Program-made: the position numbers and the translations under genes | In this document: positions 49,293 through 59,188 of the stretch, in pieces | Numbering within the stretch: position 1 is the stretch's first letter | How the letters are laid out: every line of letters begins with the position of its first letter | The notes under the pieces: generated by a model | Databases searched by the model: none | Seen by the model: the letters and a program-made list of their open reading frames with translations, nothing else | Told to the model about the DNA's origin: nothing | Origin: Maribacter polysaccharolyticus | Lineage (GTDB): Bacteria > Bacteroidota > Bacteroidia > Flavobacteriales > Flavobacteriaceae | Direction: 5' to 3' | DNA: 64,000 nt | Assembly (NCBI RefSeq): GCF_028882255.1 | Contig: NZ_JARBUY010000004.1 | Span: 446,328 to 510,327 of the forward strand

Positions 49293-50330
49293 ATGAATAT
49301 CAAACTTCTTTTCCTTATCATTTGTCTTCCGATTTTCGTCTCTTCCCAGAAAGAAACCGCTTATAAAATCAGGACCATCGCATTTTACAATGTCGAGAAT
49401 CTTTTTGATACCATAAACGACCCTTTAACCTTTGACGATGACCGTACTCCCATGGGCAAAGACCTATGGACCGAAGAAAGATACCGTCATAAAATCGGCA
49501 ATATCGCCAAGGTAATCTCTGATATCGGTCGAGACCCTGCCCCTTCCGCTCCGGATATTGTAGGCCTCTGTGAAGTGGAAAACAAAGAAGTAGTGGAAGA
49601 TTTGGTCCATCATCCTAACCTCGAAAAAATGGATTACGGAATCATCCATTTTGATTCCCCGGATGAACGGGGGATCGATGTGGCCCTTATTTACAAGCAA
49701 TCTGCCTTTTTGCCGACTAGTTTTCAGAGTAGAAGGTTGTTGTTGCAGAACGAAGAAGGAGAACGCGATTATACCCGTGACCAATTGGTAGTTGGTGGCC
49801 TACTTGATGACGAACAGATCTATTGTATCGTAAACCACTGGCCTTCACGTAGTGGTGGGGAGGCGAGGAGTAGACCCAACCGTTTGGCCGCTGCGGCCTT
49901 AAACAAAAAGATCATGGATTCTATCCTGGAATTAGATCATTCAGCCAAAATCATAAGTATGGGGGATTTAAACGACGATCCCATTGACGACAGCCTGAAG
50001 AAAATTTTAAAAACCCAAGGCAAGAAAAACCAACTAACAGAAACCGATCTTTTCAACCCTATGGAAAAAATATATAAAAAGGGGGTAGGTTCTTTGGCCT
50101 ATAGGGATAAATGGAACCTTTTTGACCAATTGATCTTCACTTCAAATTGGTTGAACCAAGACAATGGCTATTTATTTTGGAAAGCGAATGTTTTTACGGC
50201 ACCCTATCTTTTCAGTAAAAATGGGCGTTATAAAGGTTATCCTTTCCGAACGTACGCCGGAGGCAACTATATGGGAGGATATAGCGATCATTTTCCCGTA
50301 TATCTACTCCTGATAAAACCCTCTGGATGA
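49293..50330 (+). CDS. Secreted endonuclease/exonuclease/phosphatase family protein
   Basis: The start at 49293 gives a signal peptide (MNIKLLFLIICLPIFVSSQK). The 345-residue mature EEP domain has IAFYNVENLFDTINDP (Asn-Glu-Asn, metal/substrate), VGLCEVENKEV (metal Glu), HWPSRSGGEA (the catalytic His), ISMGDLNDDP (Asp-Asn) and the final YSDHFPVYLLL (catalytic His). The family covers nucleases and phosphodiesterases/phosphatases. It is divergent from the TonB receptor by 109 bases and probably degrades the material that receptor imports. Confidence 0.9.
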   Translation: MNIKLLFLIICLPIFVSSQKETAYKIRTIAFYNVENLFDTINDPLTFDDDRTPMGKDLWTEERYRHKIGNIAKVISDIGRDPAPSAPDIVGLCEVENKEVVEDLVHHPNLEKMDYGIIHFDSPDERGIDVALIYKQSAFLPTSFQSRRLLLQNEEGERDYTRDQLVVGGLLDDEQIYCIVNHWPSRSGGEARSRPNRLAAAALNKKIMDSILELDHSAKIISMGDLNDDPIDDSLKKILKTQGKKNQLTETDLFNPMEKIYKKGVGSLAYRDKWNLFDQLIFTSNWLNQDNGYLFWKANVFTAPYLFSKNGRYKGYPFRTYAGGNYMGGYSDHFPVYLLLIKPSG

Positions 50331-50332
50331 AC

Positions 50333-50926
50333 TTATTGGGGCAAGGCGATCCTGATATTCCTCCATTTAACCTTTATACCGCCCCCATCATGGATCTGTA
50401 ACGCAATGGAACCTACTCCCTTTCCGATTTTTTCATCCCGAATGGTGACCATCTCTACCCCATTGAGCCAAGAGGTCAATTTATCGCTATAGACACGGAT
50501 CTTCATTTCGTTCCATTCCCCCATCTTCAAGACCTTGTCTTTTTCAGGATCGGGTTTGATCAGCCAACCACGACCATAAGATTCATAAACACCACCGGTA
50601 TTATTTCCCGGAGGGGCTACCTCAACCTGCCACCCGCTTACTTTGGTACCGTCGACGGTTGAACGAATGAAAACCCCACTGTTGCCATCAGCCTCCTGTT
50701 TGAACTCCAGGGTAAGGGTAAAATCTTTATAGTGTTTGTCGGTGGCAAGGTATCCATATTGTTGGTCGGGACCACTTTCACAGACCAACAACCCATCTTC
50801 AACATACCATTTCTCGGTACCATAGACCGTCCAACCCGTAAGGTCCTTTCCATTGAACAAGGATTGTTCTTGGCCAAATCCAATTAATGTACACAAGAAT
50901 GCTATAATAAGAAGCGTATTTTTCAT
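50333..50926 (-). CDS. Secreted DUF1080 (3-keto-disaccharide hydrolase-like) protein
   Basis: The 197-residue protein has a signal peptide (MKNTLLIIAFLCTLIGFGQE) and a single DUF1080 beta-sandwich (SLFNGKDLTGWTVYGTEKWY, then DFTLTLEFKQEADGNSGVFI, and NEMKIRVYSDKLTSWLNGVE). Some members hydrolyse 3-keto-glucosides in Bacteroidota, others only bind sugar; which applies here is not clear. Its stop is 2 bases from the endonuclease stop (convergent). Confidence 0.88.
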   Translation of the reverse strand: MKNTLLIIAFLCTLIGFGQEQSLFNGKDLTGWTVYGTEKWYVEDGLLVCESGPDQQYGYLATDKHYKDFTLTLEFKQEADGNSGVFIRSTVDGTKVSGWQVEVAPPGNNTGGVYESYGRGWLIKPDPEKDKVLKMGEWNEMKIRVYSDKLTSWLNGVEMVTIRDEKIGKGVGSIALQIHDGGGIKVKWRNIRIALPQ

Positions 50927-50981
50927 CGTTACTTTTTAAACGTTGGTAAACCCATAAACACCTTAATAGAAGAACCTTAAG

Positions 50982-51437
50982 TTACAACCATTGGTTCCAA
51001 GGAATCCTACTTAATATAAGTACAAGGCCAAGACCATAGAAAACGGCGATACTTTTGAACTTTTTCTTGCCTTCCATAAACTTCTTATGTCTAGACCACC
51101 CTATGGTAATCAGGACCAAAGCGATAATATTGATAAAAGGATGCTCGACGGCCAATAACCTAGCTGCGGAATTCATTCCTCCCATCCCCAGTGTCTGGAT
51201 GGCATTTAAACCACTAGGGGATACAAAAAACAAAATAAGGCCAACCAAAAGTTGTAAATGACAAAGGATAAGTGCAAAAAGACTGATTCTAAAATCTTTT
51301 TGGGGTAAAAACATTTTGTTGCTTACCAAACCGATGATGGCATTGGCTACGGCCAAAAACAAAACAGCTAATGCCACATAGGCCAAATAAGAGTGTAACT
51401 GCAGTACCCATTGATATGCAAGTCCTGGTTCTTCCAT
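50982..51437 (-). CDS. Four-TM membrane protein, cytochrome-b-like
   Basis: The 151-residue protein has four membrane segments (about residues 15-35, 50-70, 98-115 and 127-145). Histidines lie at the ends of helices (LQLHSYLAYV, LILCHLQLLVGL, VEHPFINIIAL), a pattern which led to the name 'cytochrome B' in related genomes. Haem binding is not proven. It lies just upstream of the DUF1080 gene in the same direction. Confidence 0.7.
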   Translation of the reverse strand: MEEPGLAYQWVLQLHSYLAYVALAVLFLAVANAIIGLVSNKMFLPQKDFRISLFALILCHLQLLVGLILFFVSPSGLNAIQTLGMGGMNSAARLLAVEHPFINIIALVLITIGWSRHKKFMEGKKKFKSIAVFYGLGLVLILSRIPWNQWL

Positions 51438-51492
51438 AATATATACGTTGATTAATTTTATGGTTTAAAAATACTACTTTTTAGGCATAAAA

Positions 51493-51518
51493 AAACCCTG
51501 ACGTTGCCGTCAGGGTTT
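51493..51518 (-). terminator. Intrinsic terminator after the TonB receptor gene
   Basis: An 11-base stem AAACCCTGACG/CGTCAGGGTTT with a four-base loop and A/T runs. It lies 22 bases after the receptor stop on the minus strand, in front of the four-TM gene. Confidence 0.85.
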
Positions 51519-51540
51519 TAATATCATATAATTCCTATGA

Positions 51541-54138
51541 TTAGAATTTGTAACGTAAGCTAAAATTCCATGTAGTACCATTACCAAAGTAAACATAATT
51601 ACTGGTATTGATGCCTTTGTACGTTTCATCGCCAGCCTCCGCTTCGTAATTAGATGTCATTTTTGAAATATACTCTTCATTTAGTACATTGTTCACATTA
51701 AATCTAAACAACAAAGACTTGCCATCATTTTTACCTAACAACATTCTATAAGAAACCCCGGCATCCAACAATCCAAAGCTTGGCAATTCAATATTACTTT
51801 TAACAGCTCCCACATCAGCGTAAAGCTTATCATAATATCTGTAGTTGGCATCCAAAGACATTCTTTCAATAAATTCGTAATCAAATCCTAATCCAAATGT
51901 AGTTTGGGCAGCACCACCGACTTCACCACCATCTACATCTTCAACATCCGTAGACAACACGTTTCTGTCTTCATCCCTTTCTGTAGTAACAGCGTCACCG
52001 ACATATTTCCAATCCCCTACTGAAAGGAATCCTGTTAACTTTAAATTTGGTAAAGGCCTTGCATCCAAAGACAATTCCGCACCACTGTGAAGTTGTTCAA
52101 CGCCTTCATCGGTTTCATATATAATTGCTCCAAAATCATCTGTATCGGAAGAACTTACCACCCTATCTTTCCATGAAGTTCGATAAACATCCAATCTCGC
52201 ATTAAAATTAGATGTGCTAAATGTATACCCTGCTTCAAGACCAAGAATTTTCTCATTTTCTGTTAATGGGTTAACATCATTAGCATAATTCAGATAGATA
52301 TTGTCATGATAAGGCTGACGAGAATAATAACCGGCATTAACATAAAACTTGTTTTGATTGTTAATGGCATAGCTACCACCACCTTTTATATTATAACCTG
52401 TATTATTAATTGTTTCAGACTCTTCTTCAGCTTCGGTATATTGATATCTATCCCATCTTACGTGACTTTGGTTAGATACAGAACCTTGTACAAAAAGAGA
52501 GTAAGCATCTTTAGCATATTCCAATTGTCCAAAAACACCTCCATAATTAATTCTTTCATCGTAATCATAAGCTATTCTTTCATCTTCATCAGCATAATCG
52601 AACAATGAAGACCAAGCACTGGGTTTGAATGTAGAACTAACAATGTAACCATCAGGATATTGCTCACTGGCACTTTCATCAAATCCGTTTAACCCTAGTA
52701 AATTAACAAGTTGTCTAAAGTGAGATCCTGTGTAGGTTCTTAAATCCGCACCAAGGTTATAGGTAAGATTCTCATTAATTTCCTTACTATAATTAGTGAC
52801 CAAACCAAACCATTTGTGATTGTTGACGGATGCTCTAATTGCAGATCCATAATAAGAAGATCCAACACCTATACCGTCTGTAATTCCATCATTATAATCC
52901 GCAACAGCGTCCCAATCTATCAATCCTTGATCGGTAATACTATTAGATATATAACCAGGGCTATTGCCATAACTACCGGTACCACCTCCACGTCCCCAAG
53001 ACGCGTAAAGTACAGTCGATAAACTAGACGTATCGTCAATAGTCCAATCCCAGTTTAAGTTGGCAACCGGTTTGTGATAATAATTTCTTCTTTGTGTAAG
53101 ATATTCCCCATTAAGGTAGCCATAGTTACCATTATAAAGCATACCATATTCTTGATACTCAGAAATCCTCTCAGTATAATGTTGGTCGTGATACTGTGGA
53201 GCACCGGTAATCAAAAAGTTGAAGTTATGGGCATCGTTAAGTTTGTACCCTAATGAAATGAAATACGTTTGGCCTTCACCAAAAGTACCATTGCTGTAAC
53301 CATCACCTTGCCAATGTGAAAGCATTACACTTGCACCAAAACCTTTTTCACCTACCCCGGTATTATATCCTACAGTGGTTTTTATATAATTATCGTTGGC
53401 AATACCAGCAGAAACAAAACCACCTTCTCTCATATCGGTAGTTTTGGTAACAAAGTTCACAGTACCCCCAACAGAAGAAATGGCCAATTTGGAAGAACCT
53501 AAACCTCTTTGTATTTGGATACCGTTCGCAATATCTGAAATTCCGGACCAGTTAGACCAATACATTTTACCATCTTCCATACCGTTGATTGGCTGACCGT
53601 TCAAAAGGAATGCCGTATTATCTTGCTCAAAACCACGAACCCTAATTTCGGTATCCCCAAAACCACCGGATTGACCAGCAACATATACAGAAGGAGTATT
53701 AACCAAGGTCATGGTAACATCTTGAGAACCAACCTTAGCTTGAATCTCGGCAACTCCTATAGTAGATACCGCAATTGGCGTTTGTCTGTCAGTTGCAAGG
53801 TCGATAAGCCCAGAACCAACAACAATAACCTCACCCAATTGTTCAGCATCTGGAGCTAAAGCGATTGTACCAATACTACCCCCCTTTTTAAAAGCAACAT
53901 TCTTGGTTACATAACCCATGTAAGAAATAACCAAGGTTCCTGAACCTTCGGCCACATTCAAGGAAAATTTACCGTCAAAATCCGTAGTCGCACCTTTAGT
54001 AGTGCCTTTAACTACAATACTTGCCCCTGGAAGCGGGTCACTGGTTTCACCGTCTACGATAGTACCAGTGATTGTTTCTTGGGAAAACGCCAAAGCAGTC
54101 ATTAGAAAAGCCGCTAAGACCATGTACATTCTTCTCAT
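51541..54138 (-). CDS. TonB-dependent receptor with carboxypeptidase-regulatory-like domain
   Basis: The 865-residue outer-membrane receptor has a signal peptide (MRRMYMVLAAFLMTALAFSQ), a CarboxypepD_reg-like domain (TITGTIVDGETSDPLPGASI, about 22-100), a plug (LGEVIVVGSGLIDLATDRQT, then TEIRVRGFEQDNTAFLLNGQ at about 168), and a barrel ending FSLRYKF. The barrel is very rich in Tyr, Asn, Ser and Gly. Its codon use is more AT-rich than its neighbours, with many AAC/TAT/GAA codons, as in highly expressed surface proteins. No SusD is nearby; substrate unknown. Confidence 0.88.
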   Translation of the reverse strand: MRRMYMVLAAFLMTALAFSQETITGTIVDGETSDPLPGASIVVKGTTKGATTDFDGKFSLNVAEGSGTLVISYMGYVTKNVAFKKGGSIGTIALAPDAEQLGEVIVVGSGLIDLATDRQTPIAVSTIGVAEIQAKVGSQDVTMTLVNTPSVYVAGQSGGFGDTEIRVRGFEQDNTAFLLNGQPINGMEDGKMYWSNWSGISDIANGIQIQRGLGSSKLAISSVGGTVNFVTKTTDMREGGFVSAGIANDNYIKTTVGYNTGVGEKGFGASVMLSHWQGDGYSNGTFGEGQTYFISLGYKLNDAHNFNFLITGAPQYHDQHYTERISEYQEYGMLYNGNYGYLNGEYLTQRRNYYHKPVANLNWDWTIDDTSSLSTVLYASWGRGGGTGSYGNSPGYISNSITDQGLIDWDAVADYNDGITDGIGVGSSYYGSAIRASVNNHKWFGLVTNYSKEINENLTYNLGADLRTYTGSHFRQLVNLLGLNGFDESASEQYPDGYIVSSTFKPSAWSSLFDYADEDERIAYDYDERINYGGVFGQLEYAKDAYSLFVQGSVSNQSHVRWDRYQYTEAEEESETINNTGYNIKGGGSYAINNQNKFYVNAGYYSRQPYHDNIYLNYANDVNPLTENEKILGLEAGYTFSTSNFNARLDVYRTSWKDRVVSSSDTDDFGAIIYETDEGVEQLHSGAELSLDARPLPNLKLTGFLSVGDWKYVGDAVTTERDEDRNVLSTDVEDVDGGEVGGAAQTTFGLGFDYEFIERMSLDANYRYYDKLYADVGAVKSNIELPSFGLLDAGVSYRMLLGKNDGKSLLFRFNVNNVLNEEYISKMTSNYEAEAGDETYKGINTSNYVYFGNGTTWNFSLRYKF

Positions 54139-54252
54139 TCTTTAAGTGTTTAATTTGATTAAATACAGTCTGCAAATGTGAACTTTTTAAACGGACCGTA
54201 TATTAAGCCTATGTTAAATTTTACGTGTTAAAATTAACATAATTACACACGA

Positions 54253-54288
54253 ATGGCGATTGATAGTTAAGAAGTTATCAACCGCCAT
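54253..54288 (-). terminator. Hairpin after pgi
   Basis: ATGGCGATTGATA pairs with TATCAACCGCCAT (one mismatch) around a 10-base loop, 23 bases past the pgi stop on the minus strand. There is no T run after it, so it may slow or protect the transcript end rather than terminate alone. Confidence 0.4.
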
Positions 54289-54310
54289 TAAGAAATGAAT
54301 TTGTACCTGT

Positions 54311-55957
54311 TTATTTCTTAAATTTTTGCAAAAGATTCAATGTAGAGGCGTCATGATCGGAAATTTCCGAATTATCGATATCCTTTAAAATATTTGTCGC
54401 CAATTGTTTTCCCAATTCCACTCCCCATTGATCATAACTATAGATGTTCCAAATTACACCCTGAACAAAAATCTTGTGCTCATACGCCGAGATCAATGCC
54501 CCTAAACTATGTGGGGTAAGTTTGTTTATCAAAAAAGTGTTGGTAGGCTTATTGCCCGCAAAAACCTTGAAAGGAACTAATTTCGCAATCGCTTCTTGCG
54601 ACAAATTCTTTTGTTCCAATTCCGAAAGCACCTCTTCCGTTGTTTTGCCGTTCATTAGTGCCTCGGTCTGTGCAAAGAAATTGGCCATTAATTTGTTATG
54701 GTGGTCGGTATCACCGTGAAGGGATTCCTTGAACCCAATAAAATCGGCCGGAATCAACTTGGTTCCTTGGTGGATCAACTGGAAAAAGGCGTGTTGGGCA
54801 TTCGTCCCTGGTTCACCCCAAATAATAGTGCCCGTTTGGTAATTGACGGGATTCCCGTTACGATCCACGCTTTTCCCATTACTTTCCATGATACCCTGTT
54901 GCAAATAGGCAGAAAACCTACTTAGATATTGGGTATAGGGAATTATCGCCTCGGTTTCGGCCTTATGGAAATTATTGTACCAGATACTCAACAGGGCCAT
55001 AATTGCCGGAATATTACTGTCGAATTCCGTGTTTTCAAAATGATCATCCATGGCATTCGCCCCCATTAAAAGGGCATCGAAATTTTCATAACCGACCGCT
55101 AAGGCTATCGTAATGCCCACTGCACTCCATAAAGAAAATCGGCCACCGACCCAATCCCACATTGGAAATACATTCTCTTCCGCTATCCCGAATTCGGCTA
55201 TTTTCTCGGCATTCGTGGAAACAGCCGCAAAATGCTTGGCCACATCTTCCTGGGTGGCATGTTTTAAAAACCATTTTTTAATCGTAGTGGCGTTACTTAG
55301 GGTTTCCTGGGTAGTGAACGTCTTGGACACCACAACGAACAAAGTGGTTTCCGGATCCAATTCCTTTAGGACTTCATGTACATGATCACCATCTACATTA
55401 CTTACAAAATGGGTCTTTAGGTGATTCTTATAATATTTCAGCGCTTCTACCACCATGGCAGGACCGAGATCCGAACCTCCTATTCCAATATTCACCACAT
55501 CGGTAAAGGCCTTTCCCGTAAATCCTTTTTTTGCACCTGAGATGATTTCCCCTGTAAAGGTTTTTATATGTTCTTTGACTTCGTAGACCTCAGGAACCAC
55601 ATTTACCCCATCCACTAGGACCGAATTTGTTTTTTTGGCACGTAATGCCGTATGCAATACAGCCCTGTTCTCGGTTTGGTTGATAGCCTCCCCTCCAAAA
55701 TATTTGGATATGGCATCTTTTAAACCAACCTCATCGGCCAATTCCAATAACAAGGATAAGGTTTCCTTGGTCATCCTATTCTTGGAGAAATCGAATAAAA
55801 AATCCTCCCATTCAATAGTGAATTCTTTCCCTCTTCCACTATCCTTTAAAAACAATTCCTTTAAATGCGCATCCTTTGTCGTGTTATAATGCTGGGCCAA
55901 TTTTTTCCAAGCTTCGGTTTTCGTAGGGTCGATGTTCTTTAGTGCCATATTACTCAT
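54311..55957 (-). CDS. pgi: Glucose-6-phosphate isomerase
   Basis: Pgi interconverts glucose-6-phosphate and fructose-6-phosphate in glycolysis. The 548-residue protein has the two SIS domains with [20 protein letters not shown] (about residue 147), [15 protein letters not shown] (about 208), [13 protein letters not shown] (about 268), [12 protein letters not shown] (about 350), [17 protein letters not shown] (active-site His, about 383) and the Lys in [14 protein letters not shown] (about 512). A second ATG at 55948 ([10 protein letters not shown]) would end the 8-base overlap with the M23 gene. It is the last gene of the DUF3108 operon. Confidence 0.97.
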   Translation of the reverse strand: MSNMALKNIDPTKTEAWKKLAQHYNTTKDAHLKELFLKDSGRGKEFTIEWEDFLFDFSKNRMTKETLSLLLELADEVGLKDAISKYFGGEAINQTENRAVLHTALRAKKTNSVLVDGVNVVPEVYEVKEHIKTFTGEIISGAKKGFTGKAFTDVVNIGIGGSDLGPAMVVEALKYYKNHLKTHFVSNVDGDHVHEVLKELDPETTLFVVVSKTFTTQETLSNATTIKKWFLKHATQEDVAKHFAAVSTNAEKIAEFGIAEENVFPMWDWVGGRFSLWSAVGITIALAVGYENFDALLMGANAMDDHFENTEFDSNIPAIMALLSIWYNNFHKAETEAIIPYTQYLSRFSAYLQQGIMESNGKSVDRNGNPVNYQTGTIIWGEPGTNAQHAFFQLIHQGTKLIPADFIGFKESLHGDTDHHNKLMANFFAQTEALMNGKTTEEVLSELEQKNLSQEAIAKLVPFKVFAGNKPTNTFLINKLTPHSLGALISAYEHKIFVQGVIWNIYSYDQWGVELGKQLATNILKDIDNSEISDHDASTLNLLQKFKK

Positions 55958-57233
55958 TAAGTGTTATCAATTCTTCTTCTATGGAATTATCCATATATTC
56001 TATACAATCCAATTGTTCCCGCAAAGGGGTAATGAATTCAAAATAGTCAGGCCTTAATTCCTCTGCAAGAGGCTCTGCCAAAGGCAAATCTTCTTTTAAG
56101 GGATCGACTTGACGGCCATTCTTCCAAAAACGATAACACACATGGGGTCCTCCGGTATTACCGGTCATACCTACCCAACCAATGACATCTCCTTGCCGTA
56201 CAAATTCACCTCTTTTAACCTTTTGATTTTTCATGTGCAGATACTGGGTGGAATATGTACCGTTATGCCGAATCTTAACATATTTCCCGTTACCGCCACG
56301 TCTGGTGGACTCGGTGACCGTACCATCCGCGGTTGCAATGATAGGGGTACCGATAGGTGCGGCATAGTCGGTTCCTTTATGCGGCCGCACTTTATACCCA
56401 TAATAACGGATCCTTCTTTTAAGATTATAGCGTGAAGAGATCCGATAATTGAATTTGATCGGTGCCCTTAAAAATGTCCGTCTTAGGTTATTCGCCTCTT
56501 CATCATAATATTCCAAAATATTCTTTAGGGAATCGTGCTGATACGGAAAGGCATATATAGGCCTACCGTTATGCTCAAAATAAGCGGCTTCTATAGGTCC
56601 AGCCCCCACATAAATGGAATCATTGATATACTTTTCCTTATAGATGATCTTAAAGCGATCTCCTTTTTGGAGTTTGAAAAAATCAATGGTCCAAGCATAA
56701 ATCTCCGACAATTTGAACGACATGCTATAATCAATGTTCTGATCGATTATCGCTTGGTCCAAATAGGAATCAATGATGCCGGAGGCCTCGCGTTCTACAT
56801 ACGTAACCTGTTTTTTGTCCTTATAGGCCACAACAGTGTCCCTAAGATCGACTACCGTGTAATTAATCGCATCGTTTTCATAAATGAAAACTTGGGCCTG
56901 CTCCAAAGTGTCTTTCGATTTCAAGATAACATAGGGCTTGCCAATGCGGATCTTACGCACATCGAAGGTATCTTTAAACTCTTCCGATATCTTGGCTATT
57001 TTTGGGTAGTCTACCTTATGGCTCAACATCAATTCCCCAAAACTATCCCCATTTCTCACCGTATCATGCTGTACTTTAAAATCGTCGAAGTTAAAGCCAT
57101 AATGCTTTATTATGGCCGGCTCTTTGACCATGGCCAATTCGGTACCGTCACCATCGCCTGATCGTTCCGCTTTATTTTCCTTGCAGGAAGCAAGTAGCAT
57201 AAATGCCATAAAAATGCCCCAAAATTTATGCAT
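55950..57233 (-). CDS. M23-family lipoprotein peptidase with altered zinc motif
   Basis: The 427-residue protein has a lipoprotein-like signal ([13 protein letters not shown]) and an N-terminal domain that matches the opacity-associated/LysM-like part of Gram-negative M23 endopeptidases (about 45-250). The LytM fold has the first zinc motif intact (PHKGTDY, His285 and Asp289). In the second, the usual H-x-H reads HVC (His364, Cys366). It overlaps pgi and the TDO gene by 8 bases each. Likely a cell-wall endopeptidase or activator; the Cys may still bind zinc. Confidence 0.85.
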   Translation of the reverse strand: MHKFWGIFMAFMLLASCKENKAERSGDGDGTELAMVKEPAIIKHYGFNFDDFKVQHDTVRNGDSFGELMLSHKVDYPKIAKISEEFKDTFDVRKIRIGKPYVILKSKDTLEQAQVFIYENDAINYTVVDLRDTVVAYKDKKQVTYVEREASGIIDSYLDQAIIDQNIDYSMSFKLSEIYAWTIDFFKLQKGDRFKIIYKEKYINDSIYVGAGPIEAAYFEHNGRPIYAFPYQHDSLKNILEYYDEEANNLRRTFLRAPIKFNYRISSRYNLKRRIRYYGYKVRPHKGTDYAAPIGTPIIATADGTVTESTRRGGNGKYVKIRHNGTYSTQYLHMKNQKVKRGEFVRQGDVIGWVGMTGNTGGPHVCYRFWKNGRQVDPLKEDLPLAEPLAEELRPDYFEFITPLREQLDCIEYMDNSIEEELITLNE

Positions 57234-58203
57234 TACCCATTTTTAATTTTTCTGGATTAAACATATGGTCTACCCATTGTTTGCCCCATTCGTTCAACTC
57301 CTCTTTTGAATAAATTTCAGGAAAAAATATTACTTTTTGAAAACTTGGTGGTAAATATTTTTTCCAGTTAGTACCTCCGGTCGCGGCCACTTCCCCACTT
57401 TCTTTTCCCAAATATCTATGTGCCGAACCCAAATGCATCAATGGCCAATTTATATTCGCATTGATATCCAATGTCTTTAACGCTTGAATGAGCTTTGTAT
57501 TGTTCTTTTTTTCTTCCGGGAGCTCTAAATATTTATCGTATATCGTACTGTTTTTCACCTGTTTGGCAATACGGATCAATCGAGGGGTGTATCGATATTC
57601 AAACTGCTTCAAGGTCAGGGTTTTTTCACCCGTTTTGATATCCGTAGCCCCTTTTTTCCAATAGATATTCTCAAAGAGTTCCTCGATGGGGTTGCTTGAT
57701 GAAAACCGATCGCGCTCATCACGATGCACCAAATTCTCCAATCCCGTTGCATACACTTCGATCATTCGATACTGGGCCGATTGAAAACCGCTTGCAGGTA
57801 ACAAGGCCATTCTATATTGAAGGAACTGCTCACGTTCCATCCCTTTGATCATGATGCTGAACGAGGAAATCAAGGCTTCGAAATAACTGTTGATCCGCCT
57901 AGCCTTTTCGATATAAAAATCGATATCCTGGGCTTTATGGTCTACAAACTGCTTTTGTTCATGAAGGATCAGTTTAAAGTAAAGCTCGGTAATCTGGTGG
58001 TACATGATAAATATTTCCTCATCGGGAAAATACGTACGTGGTACTTGAAGACTCAAAAGAGTATCCAAGTGAATGTAATCCCAATAGGTAAGATACCTTT
58101 GATAAAGCAAGCCATCCAAGTAGGAGCTAAGATCTTGACCAGAATCCTTATATTTTTCCTCTAGTTTTAATATCTGGGACTCGATCTTCTCTTTGTTATC
58201 CAT
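57226..58203 (-). CDS. kynA: Tryptophan 2,3-dioxygenase family protein
   Basis: The 325-residue haem dioxygenase opens the indole ring of tryptophan to N-formylkynurenine, the first step of the kynurenine path. The substrate-binding block FIMYHQITELYFKLILHEQK (about residues 62-81) fits the TDO consensus (HQxYELWFK), and the proximal-His region is MHLGSAHRYLGKESG with ATGGTNWKKYLPP (about 255-285). The family has diverged from proteobacterial TDO, so the substrate is not certain. It overlaps the M23 gene by 8 bases and follows DUF3108 by 7 bases. Confidence 0.9.
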   Translation of the reverse strand: MDNKEKIESQILKLEEKYKDSGQDLSSYLDGLLYQRYLTYWDYIHLDTLLSLQVPRTYFPDEEIFIMYHQITELYFKLILHEQKQFVDHKAQDIDFYIEKARRINSYFEALISSFSIMIKGMEREQFLQYRMALLPASGFQSAQYRMIEVYATGLENLVHRDERDRFSSSNPIEELFENIYWKKGATDIKTGEKTLTLKQFEYRYTPRLIRIAKQVKNSTIYDKYLELPEEKKNNTKLIQALKTLDINANINWPLMHLGSAHRYLGKESGEVAATGGTNWKKYLPPSFQKVIFFPEIYSKEELNEWGKQWVDHMFNPEKLKMGNA

Positions 58204-58210
58204 TGTTGGG

Positions 58211-58990
58211 TCAATCCATTAGAATTTTAAACTGGTGTTTTAGACCTTTATACCCATCCAAATCGGCCTTTATGGAACCTACGGCCAAATCGGCCTTTAT
58301 TCGGATCGGGATCTTGTTTTTGTCCTTGGAAACCCACAACGTAAGGCTTTCCTGTTCCTTGAACACCCTACCCGATTGCACCAATGGTCTAAATTTATAA
58401 CATTCGACCTTCCCGAATTTGGTATTTATGATATCGTTGCCCAAATACTTCAGTTGAAAATTGAATATACCATCATCATCATATAGTAATTTCAATTTTA
58501 TGGCCTCCCCTTTCACCAAATCCTTTGGCTCATAATTGTTCCGCAGATAATAAAAGGCAGAGATAAGGTCCTGAATGCTATCCTGAAGTGCAAAATTAAT
58601 CTTTTTCTTGTTTTTTTTATCATTAAGGACGGCTTTATCCTTGTCATGATGAAAATTGATCTCTACGTCTTTCGTGTAACCGCCTTCGTCTATTTTACGG
58701 ATAAACCTATAGGGCCTGCCATTTTCCTTATCGAAATAGCTTTCATACAGATCGTCGACCTTAAAAAAGATACTGGCAAAACCGGTGGTCTTTCCTCTAC
58801 CGACGACATGGTATACAGGTTTACCGTCGATGTTCGACGAACTTACCTGTAATGTGGCATAACTAGCATTCAGCCAACCGTAGTGCATACGGAACTTCAA
58901 CCATTCCCCTGGTTCAAAAACCGAGTCACCATTCTGGGCAGCTCCCCCGAATGTAAAGGTCAAAAACAAAATTGTAAATAATAATCTCAT
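58211..58990 (-). CDS. DUF3108 periplasmic protein
   Basis: The start at 58990 (MRLLFTILFLTFTFGGAAQN) gives a signal peptide; the frame is open 14 codons upstream without one. The 259-residue protein is a single DUF3108 domain, all beta, with the conserved opening EPGEWLKFRMHYGWLNASYA and the end block GSIKADLDGYKGLKHQFKIL. The family is secreted and of unknown function, often near LPS or lipid genes. It opens the operon with TDO, M23 and pgi. Confidence 0.88.
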   Translation of the reverse strand: MRLLFTILFLTFTFGGAAQNGDSVFEPGEWLKFRMHYGWLNASYATLQVSSSNIDGKPVYHVVGRGKTTGFASIFFKVDDLYESYFDKENGRPYRFIRKIDEGGYTKDVEINFHHDKDKAVLNDKKNKKKINFALQDSIQDLISAFYYLRNNYEPKDLVKGEAIKLKLLYDDDGIFNFQLKYLGNDIINTKFGKVECYKFRPLVQSGRVFKEQESLTLWVSKDKNKIPIRIKADLAVGSIKADLDGYKGLKHQFKILMD

Positions 58991-59082
58991 CCCTATTTCT
59001 ATAGTAAAACTACTAAAACAGAATGAATCCATTTTAATATTTACATATACTTAAACAAAATATGTTCCAAAGTATTGTGTAA

Positions 59083-59183
59083 AAAAAAAGCCCAGTTCTA
59101 CAACTGGGCTTTTCCTAAATAACCAACCAAACTTTAAATTATGAAAAACCAATACTTAAAGTTGTAAGGGAACCACCCCTTAC
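59083..59183 (-). ncRNA. Candidate structured small RNA of about 100 nt between hppD and DUF3108
   Basis: On the minus strand there is a -7 box TAAATTTG (59189-59196) with a T-rich -33 region 18 bases before it. The predicted 5' end is at about 59183. The RNA would start with hairpin 1, GTAAGGG/CCCTTAC (59177-59183 with 59164-59170, six-base loop). Hairpin 2 follows at once, AACTTTAA/TTAAAGTT (59156-59163 with 59130-59137). A linker then leads to the terminator AGCCCAGTT/AACTGGGCT (59089-59110) and a run of T. No ORF fits. It might belong to a known Bacteroidota family such as the Flavo-1 motif; I cannot check that here. Confidence 0.55.
59089..59110 (-). terminator. Intrinsic terminator of the candidate small RNA and of hppD read-through
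   Basis: A nine-base stem AGCCCAGTT/AACTGGGCT with loop CTAC (plus strand) is followed on the minus strand by nine T. It lies 57 bases ahead of the longest possible DUF3108 frame, so it separates that operon from the genes upstream. Confidence 0.85.
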
Positions 59184-59188
59184 GAGCA

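Noticed and set aside
59141-59167. Plus-strand mini-ORF (8 codons, MKNQYLKL) as a leader peptide
   Set aside because: No gene follows on the plus strand, and the sequence is explained better as arms and loop of the minus-strand RNA hairpins.
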